DNA of 64,000 nucleotides from CAZYQW01 sp964649825 (GTDB lineage: Bacteria > Planctomycetota > B15-G4 > JADJEK01). This document shows, piece after piece, positions 45,135 through 54,239 of this stretch. The translations under genes and the position numbers were made by a program. The notes below the pieces were generated by a model that made no database searches, was not told where the DNA came from, and was given only the letters and a program-made list of their open reading frames with translations. The stretch spans positions 62,001 through 126,000 of the forward strand of contig CAZYQW010000147.1 of the NCBI GenBank assembly GCA_964649825.1. The letters run 5' to 3'. How positions within the stretch are numbered: position 1 is the stretch's first letter; each line of letters starts with the position of its first letter.

Positions 45135-45763
45135 TTCGTATCGATCTTCTACCCCCCGAGTACCGGAAGGCGGATCGCACGCCGCCCGGGATCTTCCTCG
45201 GCACGATCGGATTCGTCGTGCTCTTCATGTCGGCGGCCGCGTGCACCGCGTACTTCTGGTTCAGCGTCGTCGGCGGCGCTCGAAGCGACGTCGCGTCGGC
45301 TCAGGATCTCCTCGAGTCGAAGCGCCCGCAGGCGCAGTACTGCGACGCGCTCGAGACCGAGAAGAAGGAGTACGTGGCGCGCTTCGAGCACGTCAAGAAC
45401 TTCAGCGACAGCCGAATCCTGTGGACCAAGAAGCTCGATCAGCTCGCGTCCATCGTGGACGCACCGGCGGAGGCCGACCGGCACCTCGTGTGGTTCGACA
45501 GCCTGAGCGTGAAGATGAACGACGCGCGCAGCCGCGGACTCCACATGAAGGGCAAGTCGGCGACGGGACAGTTGAAGAAGCTCTCGGACTTCAACTCGGA
45601 CCTGAAGACGCAACCGTTCTTCAAGGAGTTCGTCGACATCTCGGTCCCGGCCGGCAAGGTCGTCGTCGATGACGAGTTCGATCCTCCCGCCGCGTGGGAA
45701 TTCGAGGCGAGCCTTCAGATCGAAGGCGCGGTCGACGACAAGAAGGCGACGAAGAAGAAGTAG
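45131..45763 (+). CDS. pilN: Type IV pilus inner-membrane protein PilN
   Basis: 210 residues. The conserved start MIRIDLLPPEYRK is the PilM-binding peptide. One membrane span (about 21-45; FLGTIGFVVLFMSAAACTAYFWF) is followed by a periplasmic coiled-coil and ferredoxin-like domain. The Lys-rich C-terminus (DDKKATKKK) is unusual. It pairs with PilO in the alignment complex. ATGA overlap with pilM; 21 bp to the next gene. Confidence 0.9.
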   Translation: MIRIDLLPPEYRKADRTPPGIFLGTIGFVVLFMSAAACTAYFWFSVVGGARSDVASAQDLLESKRPQAQYCDALETEKKEYVARFEHVKNFSDSRILWTKKLDQLASIVDAPAEADRHLVWFDSLSVKMNDARSRGLHMKGKSATGQLKKLSDFNSDLKTQPFFKEFVDISVPAGKVVVDDEFDPPAAWEFEASLQIEGAVDDKKATKKK

Positions 45764-45784
45764 GCGCAAGGCGGAGGCTCAGCC

Positions 45785-47182
45785 GTGGCAGTCAACATCC
45801 AGAAGAACGTCTTGCTCCTCATCGGGGGCTACGTCGCGACCCTCGCCGGAACCGGAGGGGCAGGTTACTTCATGTACGACGAGTACAAGGAGTCTCGCGA
45901 CCAGGAGGCCGACCTGAAGAAGCAGGTCGAGATGGCCGAGATCAAGATCAAGCGCGTTCCGTCGCTCGAGACCGACGTGATCTGTCTGCGCGAGAACGTC
46001 GACGAGCTCGTGAAGATCCTCCCCGACACGAAGGAGGTGAACGAGTTCGTCAACAAGCTGAACGACTTCTCGATCGAGTCGGGGGTCCAGATCAGCTCGT
46101 TGAAGCCGGACAAGGATCGCAGCAAGGAGAAGGAGGTCTTCGACAAGGTCATCTATCGCGTGTCGATGGAGGGGACCGTCGAGCACTTCCTGAGCTTCCT
46201 CTCGCTGTGCGAGGGCTGGGAGCGGTTCGTGCGAGTGACCTCGATCGAGGTCAAGGCGGGCGACTGGACCGACGAGATGGCCCGTGAAGAGGTCGCTCAC
46301 GAGATCTCGGTGGACCTCGAGACATACGCGTACCGCGGTCACGACGACCCGTCGAAGCTCACGACGAACATCCCGAACTACGACCGTCGCCGTGACACGT
46401 TGCGCGACGAGATCGTCTCGCGTCGGGCCGAGATCCGGGTCGAGCGCTACACGCTGGTTCCGAACCCGATCCGCCGCGATCCGTTCGTCGATCCGCGCCG
46501 CCGCCTGACCGACGACACTGGCGAGGGTCTGCCGTACTTCGAGCAGCGATCTCTCGTGGAGGACTTCGTGCTCCGCGCGATCGAGCTCAGCGAGCTCACC
46601 AACGCCGTGAACGGCCGCATCAACTTCATCCGCCGGCTGGAGCTCGAGAAGGCGATCGACGAGAAGACGTTCACGCTCCAGGCGGACGTCGATGACACGC
46701 TCGCCGCGCACTCGATCAGCGACATCTCCTTGAGGCGGCGCATCGAGCGCGAGGTGATGCCGGTCTTGAAGTCGATCCTGGAGCGCGACAAGAACGCGAC
46801 GGCCGCCGCGACGGTGGAGGACCTGCGCGCGTTCGCCTCGGAAATGGCGGGTCTCGTCGAGGACGCGCAGTACAAGGCCGCGATCAAGAAGTACGACTTC
46901 ATCGAGGGTCGCGTCGACCCGGACGCGCTCAGTGCGGAAGGGGCGGAGCTGCTTCATCTGATCCAGCGGGCGGCTCTCAAGGCGGAGGTCGCGATCGACT
47001 TCGAAGACAAGGCGATCGAGATCGGCGGCGCGATCGTGGCCGCGGATCGATCGGTGGTCGTGGTGAACGGACGGGTGCTCAAAGAGGGCGATGCTCTCGA
47101 GGAAGACCTGAAGGTCCACCACATCGAGTCGGACCGAATCGAGTTCGAGTATCGGGGTGTGATTCTGGCAAGGACCCGGTGA
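45785..47182 (+). CDS. pilO: PilO with fused C-terminal PilP/GspB-like domain
   Basis: 465 residues, about twice the usual PilO. GTG start. The N-terminus has one membrane span (about 9-29), a coiled coil (QEADLKKQVEMAEIKIKRVPSLETDV), then the PilO ferredoxin-like core with LSFLSLCEGWERFVRVTSIEV. A long helical middle section (about 200-400) follows, and residues about 405-465 form a small beta domain ending VNGRVLKEGDALEEDLKVHHIE...EYRGVIL, the pattern of PilP/GspB secretin-contact domains. No separate pilP lies between this gene and pilQ, consistent with a fusion. PilP is normally a lipoprotein that docks to PilQ. Confidence 0.8.
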   Translation: MAVNIQKNVLLLIGGYVATLAGTGGAGYFMYDEYKESRDQEADLKKQVEMAEIKIKRVPSLETDVICLRENVDELVKILPDTKEVNEFVNKLNDFSIESGVQISSLKPDKDRSKEKEVFDKVIYRVSMEGTVEHFLSFLSLCEGWERFVRVTSIEVKAGDWTDEMAREEVAHEISVDLETYAYRGHDDPSKLTTNIPNYDRRRDTLRDEIVSRRAEIRVERYTLVPNPIRRDPFVDPRRRLTDDTGEGLPYFEQRSLVEDFVLRAIELSELTNAVNGRINFIRRLELEKAIDEKTFTLQADVDDTLAAHSISDISLRRRIEREVMPVLKSILERDKNATAAATVEDLRAFASEMAGLVEDAQYKAAIKKYDFIEGRVDPDALSAEGAELLHLIQRAALKAEVAIDFEDKAIEIGGAIVAADRSVVVVNGRVLKEGDALEEDLKVHHIESDRIEFEYRGVILARTR

Positions 47183-47277
47183 CGGAGGTCGCGGGACCGA
47201 ACTGACACGTCGTTCGCCGGAGGCTCCACGTCGAGCCGCCGGCGGAAGAGTAACCAAGAGAAGTTGGAGGACATCGG

Positions 47278-49101
47278 ATGCGCACCAACGCGATCCGGAT
47301 CACTGTGCACGCGTTCGTCGCGTCGATTCCGTTCTTCGTCGCCGCGCCCGACGTCCAGGCGCAGATCTTCGGAAGCGGTGAACCCGTGGCGGGCTCCGTG
47401 GACGAAGCAGCGACGGTCACGTTGGACGTCATCGATCGTCCGCTCGAGGACGTCCTGAAGCTGATTCGGGACCGCTCTGGCGCCAACATCCTGATGGCGC
47501 CGGGGGTGGACGGGACGGTCACCCTCTCGTTCAAGGGCGTCCCGTGGCGCGAGGCGCTCGAGCTGGTCGCGGAGAACGCAGGCTGCATCGTCGTCGAGAG
47601 CCGCGGCCGCGTCCTTCGCGTCGAGAAACCGCCTCGCCTGTCGATCTCGTTCGAGGACGAGGACGTGCGCAAGGTGATCCAGGCGATCGCCACCCAGGCG
47701 GACGCCAACATCGTGGTCGCGCCGGACGTGAACGGGCTGGTCACGATGAAGATGGAGAACCGGCCTTGGCGCGTGGTGCTCGACGCCGTCATCAAGACGC
47801 TCGGCTACTACGTCGTCGAAGAGGACCACAACGTCCTCCGGATCGTGACGCGGACCGCGCTCACCGAGCAGCTCGAGACGCGCGTCGTCGAGCTTCGGTA
47901 CCTGCGACCGAAGGCCACGTACGTGGCGGCGATCAAGACCGACTTCGCGGTGGGGTCGCCGAAGGAGCCCACGAACGATCCGAACGTCGACTTCCCGTTG
48001 CTCGGCGCGCTTCGCAAGCATCTCTCGGCGAACGGCGAGCTCGACTACTTCGACAAGCAGAACGCGATCTTCGTGAAGGACACGAAGCCGGTCCTCGACC
48101 GCATCACCGAGGTGATCGAGCGGCTCGACGTCGAACCCGCCGAGATCTTCATCGACGTGAAGTTCGTCACCACGTTCGAGTCCGACGGGCTCGACCTGGC
48201 GTTCGGCGCCGAGCAGATCACGGCGACGTTCAACGGCGCGGCGATCCCGTCGAAAGTGCCGTTCAATCTCGGGCCCGGCGGCTTCGATGACGACATCTTC
48301 CCGTCGTCGCTCGACGACCAGACGATCGCTCCGGCGCTCGGCCCGTTCGGCGGCGCGTTCGTCGACGACCTGGTCTTGAAGACCGGCCTCCTCGACTTCC
48401 GGAACACGCGCCTCGCGGTCCGGCTGAACGAGACGACGAACAAGGTCGACGTCGTCCAGGCGCCGAAGTTGATCACGCTGGACCATCAGGAAGCGACCGT
48501 CTTCGTCGGCGACATCATCCGGTACGCAGAGACGTCGGCCGCCACGAACCAGGCCGGCGGCCTCGCGTTCTCGGTGAAGGAAGCCGAGAACTCGCCGGTC
48601 GAGACCGGGTTCCAGCTCTTGATCATCCCGCACGTCGTGCCCGGCACGAACAAGGTGCTGATGACGGTGATCCCGCAAGCGAAGTTCCTCTCCGGCACGA
48701 GCGATCCCGACCTCGAGGGTTTCAACCGGTTCGGAGTCGAGGGAGCGCAGATCTCGCTGCCGCAGATCACGTCGCAAACCGTCGTCACGAACATGATGCT
48801 CGAGAGCGGGCAGACCGGCGTGATCGGCGGACTCGTCACGGACCGCACGTCGAAGATCGTGAACAAGGTCCCGTTCCTCGGCGACCTTCCGATCCTCGGC
48901 TTCTTCTTCCGCCGCACGCAGGACAGCAACGCACACAACAACCTGCTCGTCTTCCTCACGCCGACGATCATCCGGGGCTCGTCCGAGTCCCAGCAGGACG
49001 TCGAGAAGGCGCTCGAGGCAGTCCAGAGTCGGACGCAAGAAGAGTGGGAGGAGATCATCGACAAGATGTCCCCGCAAGGCGACGCGGAGTCGGGCGGCTG
49101 A
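47278..49101 (+). CDS. pilQ: Type IV pilus secretin PilQ
   Basis: 607 residues. Signal peptide (ITVHAFVASIPFFVAAPDVQAQ). Two STN-type N-domains follow (VTLDVIDRPLEDVLKLIRDRSGANI; LSISFEDEDVRKVIQAIATQADANIVV), then an N1/KH-like domain (RYLRPKATYVAAIKTDF to ITEVIERLDV) and the secretin barrel (APKLITLDHQEATVFVGD, ETGFQLLIIPHV, VIGGLVTDRTSKIVNKVPFLGDLPILGFFFRR, NNLLVFLTPTII). It forms the outer-membrane pore for pilus passage. It is shorter than proteobacterial PilQ and lacks AMIN domains. It is the last gene of the operon; a hairpin follows at 49151. Confidence 0.95.
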   Translation: MRTNAIRITVHAFVASIPFFVAAPDVQAQIFGSGEPVAGSVDEAATVTLDVIDRPLEDVLKLIRDRSGANILMAPGVDGTVTLSFKGVPWREALELVAENAGCIVVESRGRVLRVEKPPRLSISFEDEDVRKVIQAIATQADANIVVAPDVNGLVTMKMENRPWRVVLDAVIKTLGYYVVEEDHNVLRIVTRTALTEQLETRVVELRYLRPKATYVAAIKTDFAVGSPKEPTNDPNVDFPLLGALRKHLSANGELDYFDKQNAIFVKDTKPVLDRITEVIERLDVEPAEIFIDVKFVTTFESDGLDLAFGAEQITATFNGAAIPSKVPFNLGPGGFDDDIFPSSLDDQTIAPALGPFGGAFVDDLVLKTGLLDFRNTRLAVRLNETTNKVDVVQAPKLITLDHQEATVFVGDIIRYAETSAATNQAGGLAFSVKEAENSPVETGFQLLIIPHVVPGTNKVLMTVIPQAKFLSGTSDPDLEGFNRFGVEGAQISLPQITSQTVVTNMMLESGQTGVIGGLVTDRTSKIVNKVPFLGDLPILGFFFRRTQDSNAHNNLLVFLTPTIIRGSSESQQDVEKALEAVQSRTQEEWEEIIDKMSPQGDAESGG

Positions 49102-49150
49102 TCCAAAGCCGATCCCGGCTGATCCAAGAGAGGATCTGGTACGCGAATCC

Positions 49151-49186
49151 AGCGAGGTCGGGCGACGAAGGTCTCCCGACCTCGCT
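49151..49186 (+). terminator. Terminator after pilQ
   Basis: A 12-bp stem (AGCGAGGTCGGG with CCCGACCTCGCT) with a 12-nt loop, 50 bp after the stop, followed by TCGCGTTTCAC. A strong stem with only a short T-stretch. Confidence 0.6.
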
Positions 49187-49255
49187 CGCGTTTCACGCCG
49201 GCTCCTCCGTTTCCAGGTAAATCTGTGGGCACGCGTGGGTTACCGGAACTCGCGC

Positions 49256-49284
49256 TTGCAGTGGGTCGGGTACGCCGATAGAGT
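49256..49284 (+). promoter_or_regulatory. Promoter candidate for the RNase E/G gene
   Basis: TTGCAG, an exact 17-bp spacer and TAGAGT (four of six matches at -10). Initiation near 49291 would give a leader of about 450 nt. Confidence 0.45.
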
Positions 49285-49290
49285 CTCCTC

Positions 49291-49740
49291 AAGTGCGGGG
49301 GTCGACGGTTTCGTCGCGCGACGGACGGATCCCATTCATGAATTGGACAATCCCTGGTCCCCCCCTACGGACCCGCGGCGATCGCGAGGCGTTGGAGAGG
49401 GGCAAGGGGGTGAGCGCCCGTTTTTTGAAGAGCCATGCGGCGCTCGAGAGGTCACGGTCAAGCCGCGGTTTTGCCGCGGCCACGGTTTCTGCACGAAAGG
49501 CTTGCGGTTTCCCGAGTTGCGACCGGGGAGCGCGGCCACGGACGCTCGCCCGCCCTCCGGCCCGGCGCCCGCGTGAGAGCCGTGTGGAAGTTCAACGGGG
49601 AGGGTAGGCGGACCACGGGCCCTGCCCGCCGTGTGACACCGTCGAGCGATCGGCTCCGATGTCACTCGTCCGAGGTCAGCGTTGGGATTCGGCGACGGAC
49701 GCACTTCGTGCCCGTGGCTGTCCTTCCTTTCGTCTGAACC
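49291..49740 (+). other. Long untranslated leader of the RNase E/G gene
   Basis: No convincing gene is present. The stretch holds a perfect hairpin CCGCGG-TTTTG-CCGCGG near 49472, a G-rich stem followed by six Ts near 49415-49428 (GGGGGTGAGCGCCCG then T-run) that could act as an early terminator, and several further short stems. In proteobacteria RNase E autoregulates through its long 5' leader; a similar arrangement is possible here. Confidence 0.45.
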
Positions 49741-51795
49741 ATGGCGGGGTCAGCGTTTCGCCCCAAGGAGACCGTCGTCGATGTCACCGACGTCCAGGGC
49801 GCGACACCGTCGCGGCGGTCTCGCACGGAACCACACATGTCCCGCAAGATGCTCATCAATGCGAGCGAGCCGGAAGAGATCCGGGTCGCCATTGTCGAGG
49901 GCAGCATCCTCGAGGAGTACTACGTCGAGCGCCTGTCGGTCCAATCCGTCCTCGGCGACATCTACAAGGGTCGCGTCACGAACGTAGAGCCGTCGATCGG
50001 CGCCGCGTTCGTCGAGTTCGGAGGATCGCGCCACGGCTTCCTTCACGTCTCGGACGTGATCGATCCGACCCAGCTCCAGATTCCCGCGAAGGAATCCCGG
50101 GAGCGGGAAAAGGAGGTCGACCGCGCCGACGACGCCTCGGACGAGGACGACGCCTCGGACGAGAAGGATGACGTCGATGCTCTGCCCGATGTCGACGAGG
50201 ATGCCGCGGCGGAGATCGACGTTGGTCTCGACGACCCCGACCGCGACGACGGGCCGGCCGAGCCGGAAGGGGGCGGCGCCGAGTCCCTCGCGGACGACGA
50301 GGCCGGCATGGCCGACCCGGCCGACGTCGAGCTGGACGATTTCGGAGGTGCGCTCGACGCGGACGGAGCCTCGATGGCGGCGGCCGAGGATCGGGCATCC
50401 GAGCCGACGTCCGACGACGAGGCGGACGATCCCCTCGTCGACTCCGGCGACCCGGCGGGCGCGGCCGCCGATCGGCCGGCCGGGGACGCCCGGCGATCGC
50501 GGCGTCGCGGCAGAGGCCGCCCTACTACGGAGTCCGCGTCGGCCGCGAAGAAGACCACGGTGCAGCAAAACGAGAAGCGCCGCCTGAAGAACATCGGCGA
50601 GTACCTCACGCGGGGGCAGGAGGTCATCGTCCAGGTCACGAAGGACGGCATCGGAACGAAGGGGCCGACGCTCACCACGTATCTGTCGCTTCCCGGCCGT
50701 TACCTCGTCCTCATGCCTGGCCTCGATCGCAAGGGGATCAGCCGCAAGATCGACGACTCGAAGGAGCGGGAGCGACTGCACAAGGTTCTCGACCAGCTCG
50801 ACGTGCGGGAAGGGCTTGGCTTCATCGTTCGCACCGCCGGGGTCGGACAGAGCGCGCGCGCCCTGCAGAAGGACTACCGGTACCTCACCCGCCTTTGGGA
50901 TCAGGTCGTCGAGAAGACCGAGAAGAGCCAGGCGCCGAGCCGGATCTATCGCGAGAGCGATCTCGTGATTCGAACGATCCGCGACGTGTACGGGCCGGAG
51001 ATGGGCGACATCATCATCGACGACGAGGACTGCGCGCGGCGCGCGCGCGAGTTCCTGGCCACGGTCATGCCCCGCGCCGTCAAGTCCGTGAAGCTGTACA
51101 CCGGTGAGCGTCCCCTGTTTGCCGCGTACGGAATCGAGGACGAGATCGGCCAGCTCTTCATGCACCGCGTCGAGCTTCCATCCGGTGGTTCGCTCATCAT
51201 CGAGCAGACCGAGGCGCTGGTCGCGATCGACGTGAACTCGGGCCGCTTCCGCGAGGAGGAGGATCTCGAGGAGACCGCGTACAAGATCAACATCGAGGCG
51301 GCGGACGCGATCGCGCGCCAGCTCCGCCTGCGCGACCTCGGCGGCGTGCTGGTGATCGACTTCATCGACATGCGGTCGGAGAAGCGGCGACGGGCGCTCG
51401 AGCGAGCCTTCAAGAACGCCCTCCGCCACGATCGCGCCCGTATCAAGGTGGCGCGCATGTCCATGTTCGGCACGATCGAGATGACGCGCCAGCGCGTCCG
51501 CGCGTCACTGCGCCACTCGATCTTCGTGCGCTGCCCGACCTGCCGCGGCGCCGGGTACGTGGCCACCGCGGAGACTCTCGAGCTCAACCTCGTTCGCCAG
51601 ATCAAGATGCTCCTCGCCCGACGGAACGAGGGGCTCGAGGTGTACCTGAACCAGGCGAACGCCGAGTACCTCTTCAACGAGAAGCGCGAGCGCGTGCTGG
51701 AGCTCGAGAGGCTCTCCAACAAGCCGATCCAGGTCCGGATCGAGCCGGAGCTCCGCAACGATGAATTCCGTATCGTCCCGATGAACGGGCGTTGA
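49741..51795 (+). CDS. Ribonuclease E/G with a large insertion in the S1 domain
   Basis: 684 residues. The S1 domain begins DIYKGRVTNVEPSIGAAFVEFGGSRHGFLHVSDV (74-106). A low-complexity insertion of about 160 residues (118-276), acidic then basic (RRSRRRGRGR), interrupts it before KNIGEYLTRGQEVIVQVTKD. The catalytic aspartates are Asp497 (VAIDVNSGRF) and Asp540 (LVIDFIDM), 43 residues apart as in E. coli RNase E (303 and 346). The zinc-link cysteines are Cys598 and Cys601 (CPTCRGAG). There is no C-terminal degradosome scaffold, so it is RNase G-like in length. The ATG at 49837 (MSRKMLINA) is an alternative start. Confidence 0.93.
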   Translation: MAGSAFRPKETVVDVTDVQGATPSRRSRTEPHMSRKMLINASEPEEIRVAIVEGSILEEYYVERLSVQSVLGDIYKGRVTNVEPSIGAAFVEFGGSRHGFLHVSDVIDPTQLQIPAKESREREKEVDRADDASDEDDASDEKDDVDALPDVDEDAAAEIDVGLDDPDRDDGPAEPEGGGAESLADDEAGMADPADVELDDFGGALDADGASMAAAEDRASEPTSDDEADDPLVDSGDPAGAAADRPAGDARRSRRRGRGRPTTESASAAKKTTVQQNEKRRLKNIGEYLTRGQEVIVQVTKDGIGTKGPTLTTYLSLPGRYLVLMPGLDRKGISRKIDDSKERERLHKVLDQLDVREGLGFIVRTAGVGQSARALQKDYRYLTRLWDQVVEKTEKSQAPSRIYRESDLVIRTIRDVYGPEMGDIIIDDEDCARRAREFLATVMPRAVKSVKLYTGERPLFAAYGIEDEIGQLFMHRVELPSGGSLIIEQTEALVAIDVNSGRFREEEDLEETAYKINIEAADAIARQLRLRDLGGVLVIDFIDMRSEKRRRALERAFKNALRHDRARIKVARMSMFGTIEMTRQRVRASLRHSIFVRCPTCRGAGYVATAETLELNLVRQIKMLLARRNEGLEVYLNQANAEYLFNEKRERVLELERLSNKPIQVRIEPELRNDEFRIVPMNGR

Positions 51796-51833
51796 ATCGG
51801 ATCGGAATCATGGCTCGGACCTCGTGTGGGCCG

Positions 51834-51862
51834 TTGATTCCGAGTTCGCGAGGCGTTAAGTT
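51834..51862 (+). promoter_or_regulatory. Promoter candidate for rplU-rpmA
   Basis: TTGATT, 17-bp spacer, TAAGTT, ending 31 bp before the rplU start. Moderate consensus only. Confidence 0.4.
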
Positions 51863-51893
51863 ACGAGGCTCGTTTGCGTAGCGGAGGTCACCT

Positions 51894-52193
51894 GTGTACG
51901 CGATCATTCGAGACGGCGGTCACCAGTACCGCGTGTCCGCTGGCGACAGCATCCTGATCGAGCGCACCGGCATGGCCGCGGGCGACTCGATCACGTTCAA
52001 CGAAGTCCTGTTCGCCGACGGCCGCGTCGGATCACCGACGATCGAGGGCGCCTCGGTCGTGGCGGTGGTCGAGGGCGAGACCAAGGCGGACAAGATCTAC
52101 GTGGTCAAGTACAAGCGCCGCAAGAACTACCGGCGCCGCTTCGGGCACCGCCAGAAGCTGACCAAGGTCCAGATCACATCGATCAACGTCTGA
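51894..52193 (+). CDS. rplU: 50S ribosomal protein L21
   Basis: 99 residues, GTG start with GGAGGT eight bases before. It starts MYAIIRDGGHQYRVSAGD and ends with the basic signature VVKYKRRKNYRRRFGHRQKLTKVQITSI. It binds 23S rRNA in the large subunit. It heads the conserved rplU-rpmA-obgE cluster, which here follows RNase E/G. All hallmark residues are present. Confidence 0.98.
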   Translation: MYAIIRDGGHQYRVSAGDSILIERTGMAAGDSITFNEVLFADGRVGSPTIEGASVVAVVEGETKADKIYVVKYKRRKNYRRRFGHRQKLTKVQITSINV

Positions 52194-52206
52194 CGGAGAG
52201 CGCGAC

Positions 52207-52467
52207 ATGGCACATAAGAAAGGACAGGGCTCCTCTCGAAACGGTCGTGACTCGAAGCCGCAGATGCGCGGCGTCAAGCACTACGCGGGCGAGACCGTCA
52301 CGGCGGGGTCGATCCTGGTTCGGCAGCTCGGAACCCGGTACCACCTCGGCCTGAACACCGGCATGGGTCGCGACTACACGATCTTCGCCAAGGTCGATGG
52401 GATCGTCCGATTCCAGAGCGGGCGCAAGGTCAGGGTCCACGTCGACCCGCTCGCGACCGAATCCTGA
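52207..52467 (+). CDS. rpmA: 50S ribosomal protein L27
   Basis: 86 residues starting MAHKKGQGSSRNGRDS. The N-terminal tail reaches the peptidyl-transferase centre. There is no N-terminal Firmicutes-type cleavage extension. Conserved segments GGSILVRQ-like AGSILVRQLGTRYHLG and GMGRDYTIFAKVDGIVRF are present. 13 bp after rplU. Confidence 0.98.
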   Translation: MAHKKGQGSSRNGRDSKPQMRGVKHYAGETVTAGSILVRQLGTRYHLGLNTGMGRDYTIFAKVDGIVRFQSGRKVRVHVDPLATES

Positions 52468-52567
52468 CGAGTCGACGAAGGCATTCTTCGGACGACGATC
52501 CCGGGGCGCCGATGGGTGCCCCGTTGTCGTTTCGAGGGCGCCGCTGAAGAGCGAGAGGAGCGAGCCG

Positions 52568-53575
52568 TTGCCGTTTTTGGACGAGGTGCAGATCAACGTC
52601 CGGTCCGGCGACGGCGGCAGCGGCCGGACCTCGTTCCGGCGCGAGAAGTACGTGCCCAAGGGCGGGCCCGACGGTGGGGACGGCGGCAAGGGGGGCGACA
52701 TCGTGATCGTGGCCGACCGCCGGCTCTCGTCGCTCGAGTCGCTGCTGGCGAAGCGGACCTTCCGCGCGAAGCATGGCGGCCCGGGAGAAGCGGGACGCCG
52801 CCACGGGCGAAACGGCAAGGATCTCAGAATCGTGGTCCCGGTCGGCACCCTGGTGCGCGACGCGGAGCGCGGTCACGTGCTGCGCGACCTCGATCGTGAC
52901 GGCGCCGAGCTCATCGTGGCGACGGGAGGGAACGGAGGGCGCGGGAACTCGCGCTTCGCGACGTCGACGGACCGTACGCCGTCGAGGTCGGAGCCAGGGC
53001 AACCGGGAGAGGGGCGTGACATCATCCTCGAGCTGAAGCTGATCGCCGACGTCGGGCTCGTCGGCTTCCCGAACGCCGGCAAGTCGACCCTGCTGCACGC
53101 CCTGTCGGGGGCGCAGCCGAAGATCGGTGCGTACCCGTTCACCACTCTCACCCCGAACCTCGGGATCCTCGAGGTCGACTACGAACCGTACGTCGTGGCC
53201 GACGTACCCGGGCTGATCGAGGGAGCTCACCAGGGGCGTGGGTTGGGAGACCAGTTCTTGCGCCACGTCGAGCGCACTCGAGTACTTCTCCACGTCGTGG
53301 ACGCATCCGCAGAGACCGATCCGCTGAAGGCGTGGCGCGCGGTCCGCGACGAGATCGAGGCATACGGTGACGCGCTCGCGGCCAAGCCGGAGGTCGTCGT
53401 GCTGAACAAGATCGATGTCGTCGAGGATCGGACCGCGATCATGCGAGGGCTCGCCGCGGCGGGGGTCGAGGCGTATCTCGTCTCCGCCCTCACCGGGGAA
53501 GGGGCGGGGGAGCTGATCGCCGCCATCGTCGCTCGCGTCCGCGAGGCAACGGTGTCCGATCCAGCGGCCGACTGA
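52568..53575 (+). CDS. obgE: Obg family GTPase
   Basis: 335 residues. TTG start with GAGAGGAG nearby; the product begins LPFLDEVQINVRSGDGG, the standard Obg N-terminus. The glycine-rich Obg fold (FRREKYVPKGGPDGGDGGKGGD) is followed by a G domain with GFPNAGKST (G1), FTTLTPNLG (G2), DVPGLIEGAH (G3), NKID (G4) and VSALTGEG (G5). It assists 50S assembly and the stringent response. The third domain is absent, as in many short Obg proteins. It is the end of the rplU-rpmA-obgE group. Confidence 0.97.
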   Translation: MPFLDEVQINVRSGDGGSGRTSFRREKYVPKGGPDGGDGGKGGDIVIVADRRLSSLESLLAKRTFRAKHGGPGEAGRRHGRNGKDLRIVVPVGTLVRDAERGHVLRDLDRDGAELIVATGGNGGRGNSRFATSTDRTPSRSEPGQPGEGRDIILELKLIADVGLVGFPNAGKSTLLHALSGAQPKIGAYPFTTLTPNLGILEVDYEPYVVADVPGLIEGAHQGRGLGDQFLRHVERTRVLLHVVDASAETDPLKAWRAVRDEIEAYGDALAAKPEVVVLNKIDVVEDRTAIMRGLAAAGVEAYLVSALTGEGAGELIAAIVARVREATVSDPAAD

Positions 53576-53739
53576 CGCGAGGTTCCGCGCGAATCCTTTT
53601 CAGTCGGTGAAGTCTCGGGGCGGCGTTCTCCGCGCGCCGAGCGCGTCCGTCCGTGCCGCAACACTCGACTCCGCAAGCGAAAGTCGTAAACGGGGAAGAA
53701 ACCTCTGAATTCCCGCCTCTCGCGTTCCGACACAGTAAT

Positions 53740-53762
53740 GCGGGAAACTGCCCGTTTCCCGC
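53740..53762 (+). promoter_or_regulatory. 9-bp inverted repeat just before a response-regulator gene
   Basis: GCGGGAAAC-TGCCC-GTTTCCCGC is perfectly self-complementary and ends 15 bp before the ATG, with its last G touching the SD-like GGGGA. It could be an operator or a hairpin that hides the ribosome-binding site. Confidence 0.45.
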
Positions 53763-53777
53763 GGGGACATCGATTCG

Positions 53778-54230
53778 ATGGCAAAACGTACTCAGGAATC
53801 CAGTCTGGCCTGTGTCGAGGCGTCGCCTCTGGCTCCAGGGATCAACATCGCGCGAGCGAGAGTCCTCGTCGTCGAGGATCATTCGTCGCTGAACTTCCTC
53901 TTGAGCATTCGGCTGAGGCGAAGCGGTTTCCTGCCGTCGTCCGCGTTCGATGGCCTGTCCGCCGTCGACCGTGCGGCGCGCGAGCGTCCGGACGCCATCA
54001 TCCTCGACCTCGGGCTCCCGCGATTGGGCGGCCTCGATCTCCTCCGAGCGCTCCAGTCGAACCCGCTCACGTTCGACATTCCGCTCGTCCTCCTCACGGG
54101 ACAGACGCTCGAGTCCAACGTGCTCGAATTCCTGTTCAACCGAACGTCGGTGCGCGGCGTGTTCTTCAAGCCCACGCCCGCCGTCAAGGTGGTGCGAGCA
54201 ATCGAGAGCATCATCGACGGAACGCAGTAG
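53778..54230 (+). CDS. Stand-alone response regulator (receiver only)
   Basis: 150 residues. A 27-residue N-terminal extension precedes the receiver (VLVVEDHSSLNFLL, phospho-acceptor Asp77 in IILDLGLP, LLTGQT, and Lys in FFKPTPA). There is no output domain. It is the first of four phosphorelay genes on the same strand and is followed by a receiver-kinase hybrid after 9 bp. Probably a CheY/Spo0F-like relay or a partner-binding switch. Confidence 0.9.
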   Translation: MAKRTQESSLACVEASPLAPGINIARARVLVVEDHSSLNFLLSIRLRRSGFLPSSAFDGLSAVDRAARERPDAIILDLGLPRLGGLDLLRALQSNPLTFDIPLVLLTGQTLESNVLEFLFNRTSVRGVFFKPTPAVKVVRAIESIIDGTQ

Positions 54231-54239
54231 AGGTCGACG

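Noticed and set aside
47264..49077. Overlapping long frames on both strands within pilQ
   Set aside because: High-GC artefacts; the secretin reading is unambiguous.
49235..49737. Small plus-strand frames in the RNase E/G leader
   Set aside because: Several overlapping frames of similar poor composition and no good start context; treated as untranslated leader.
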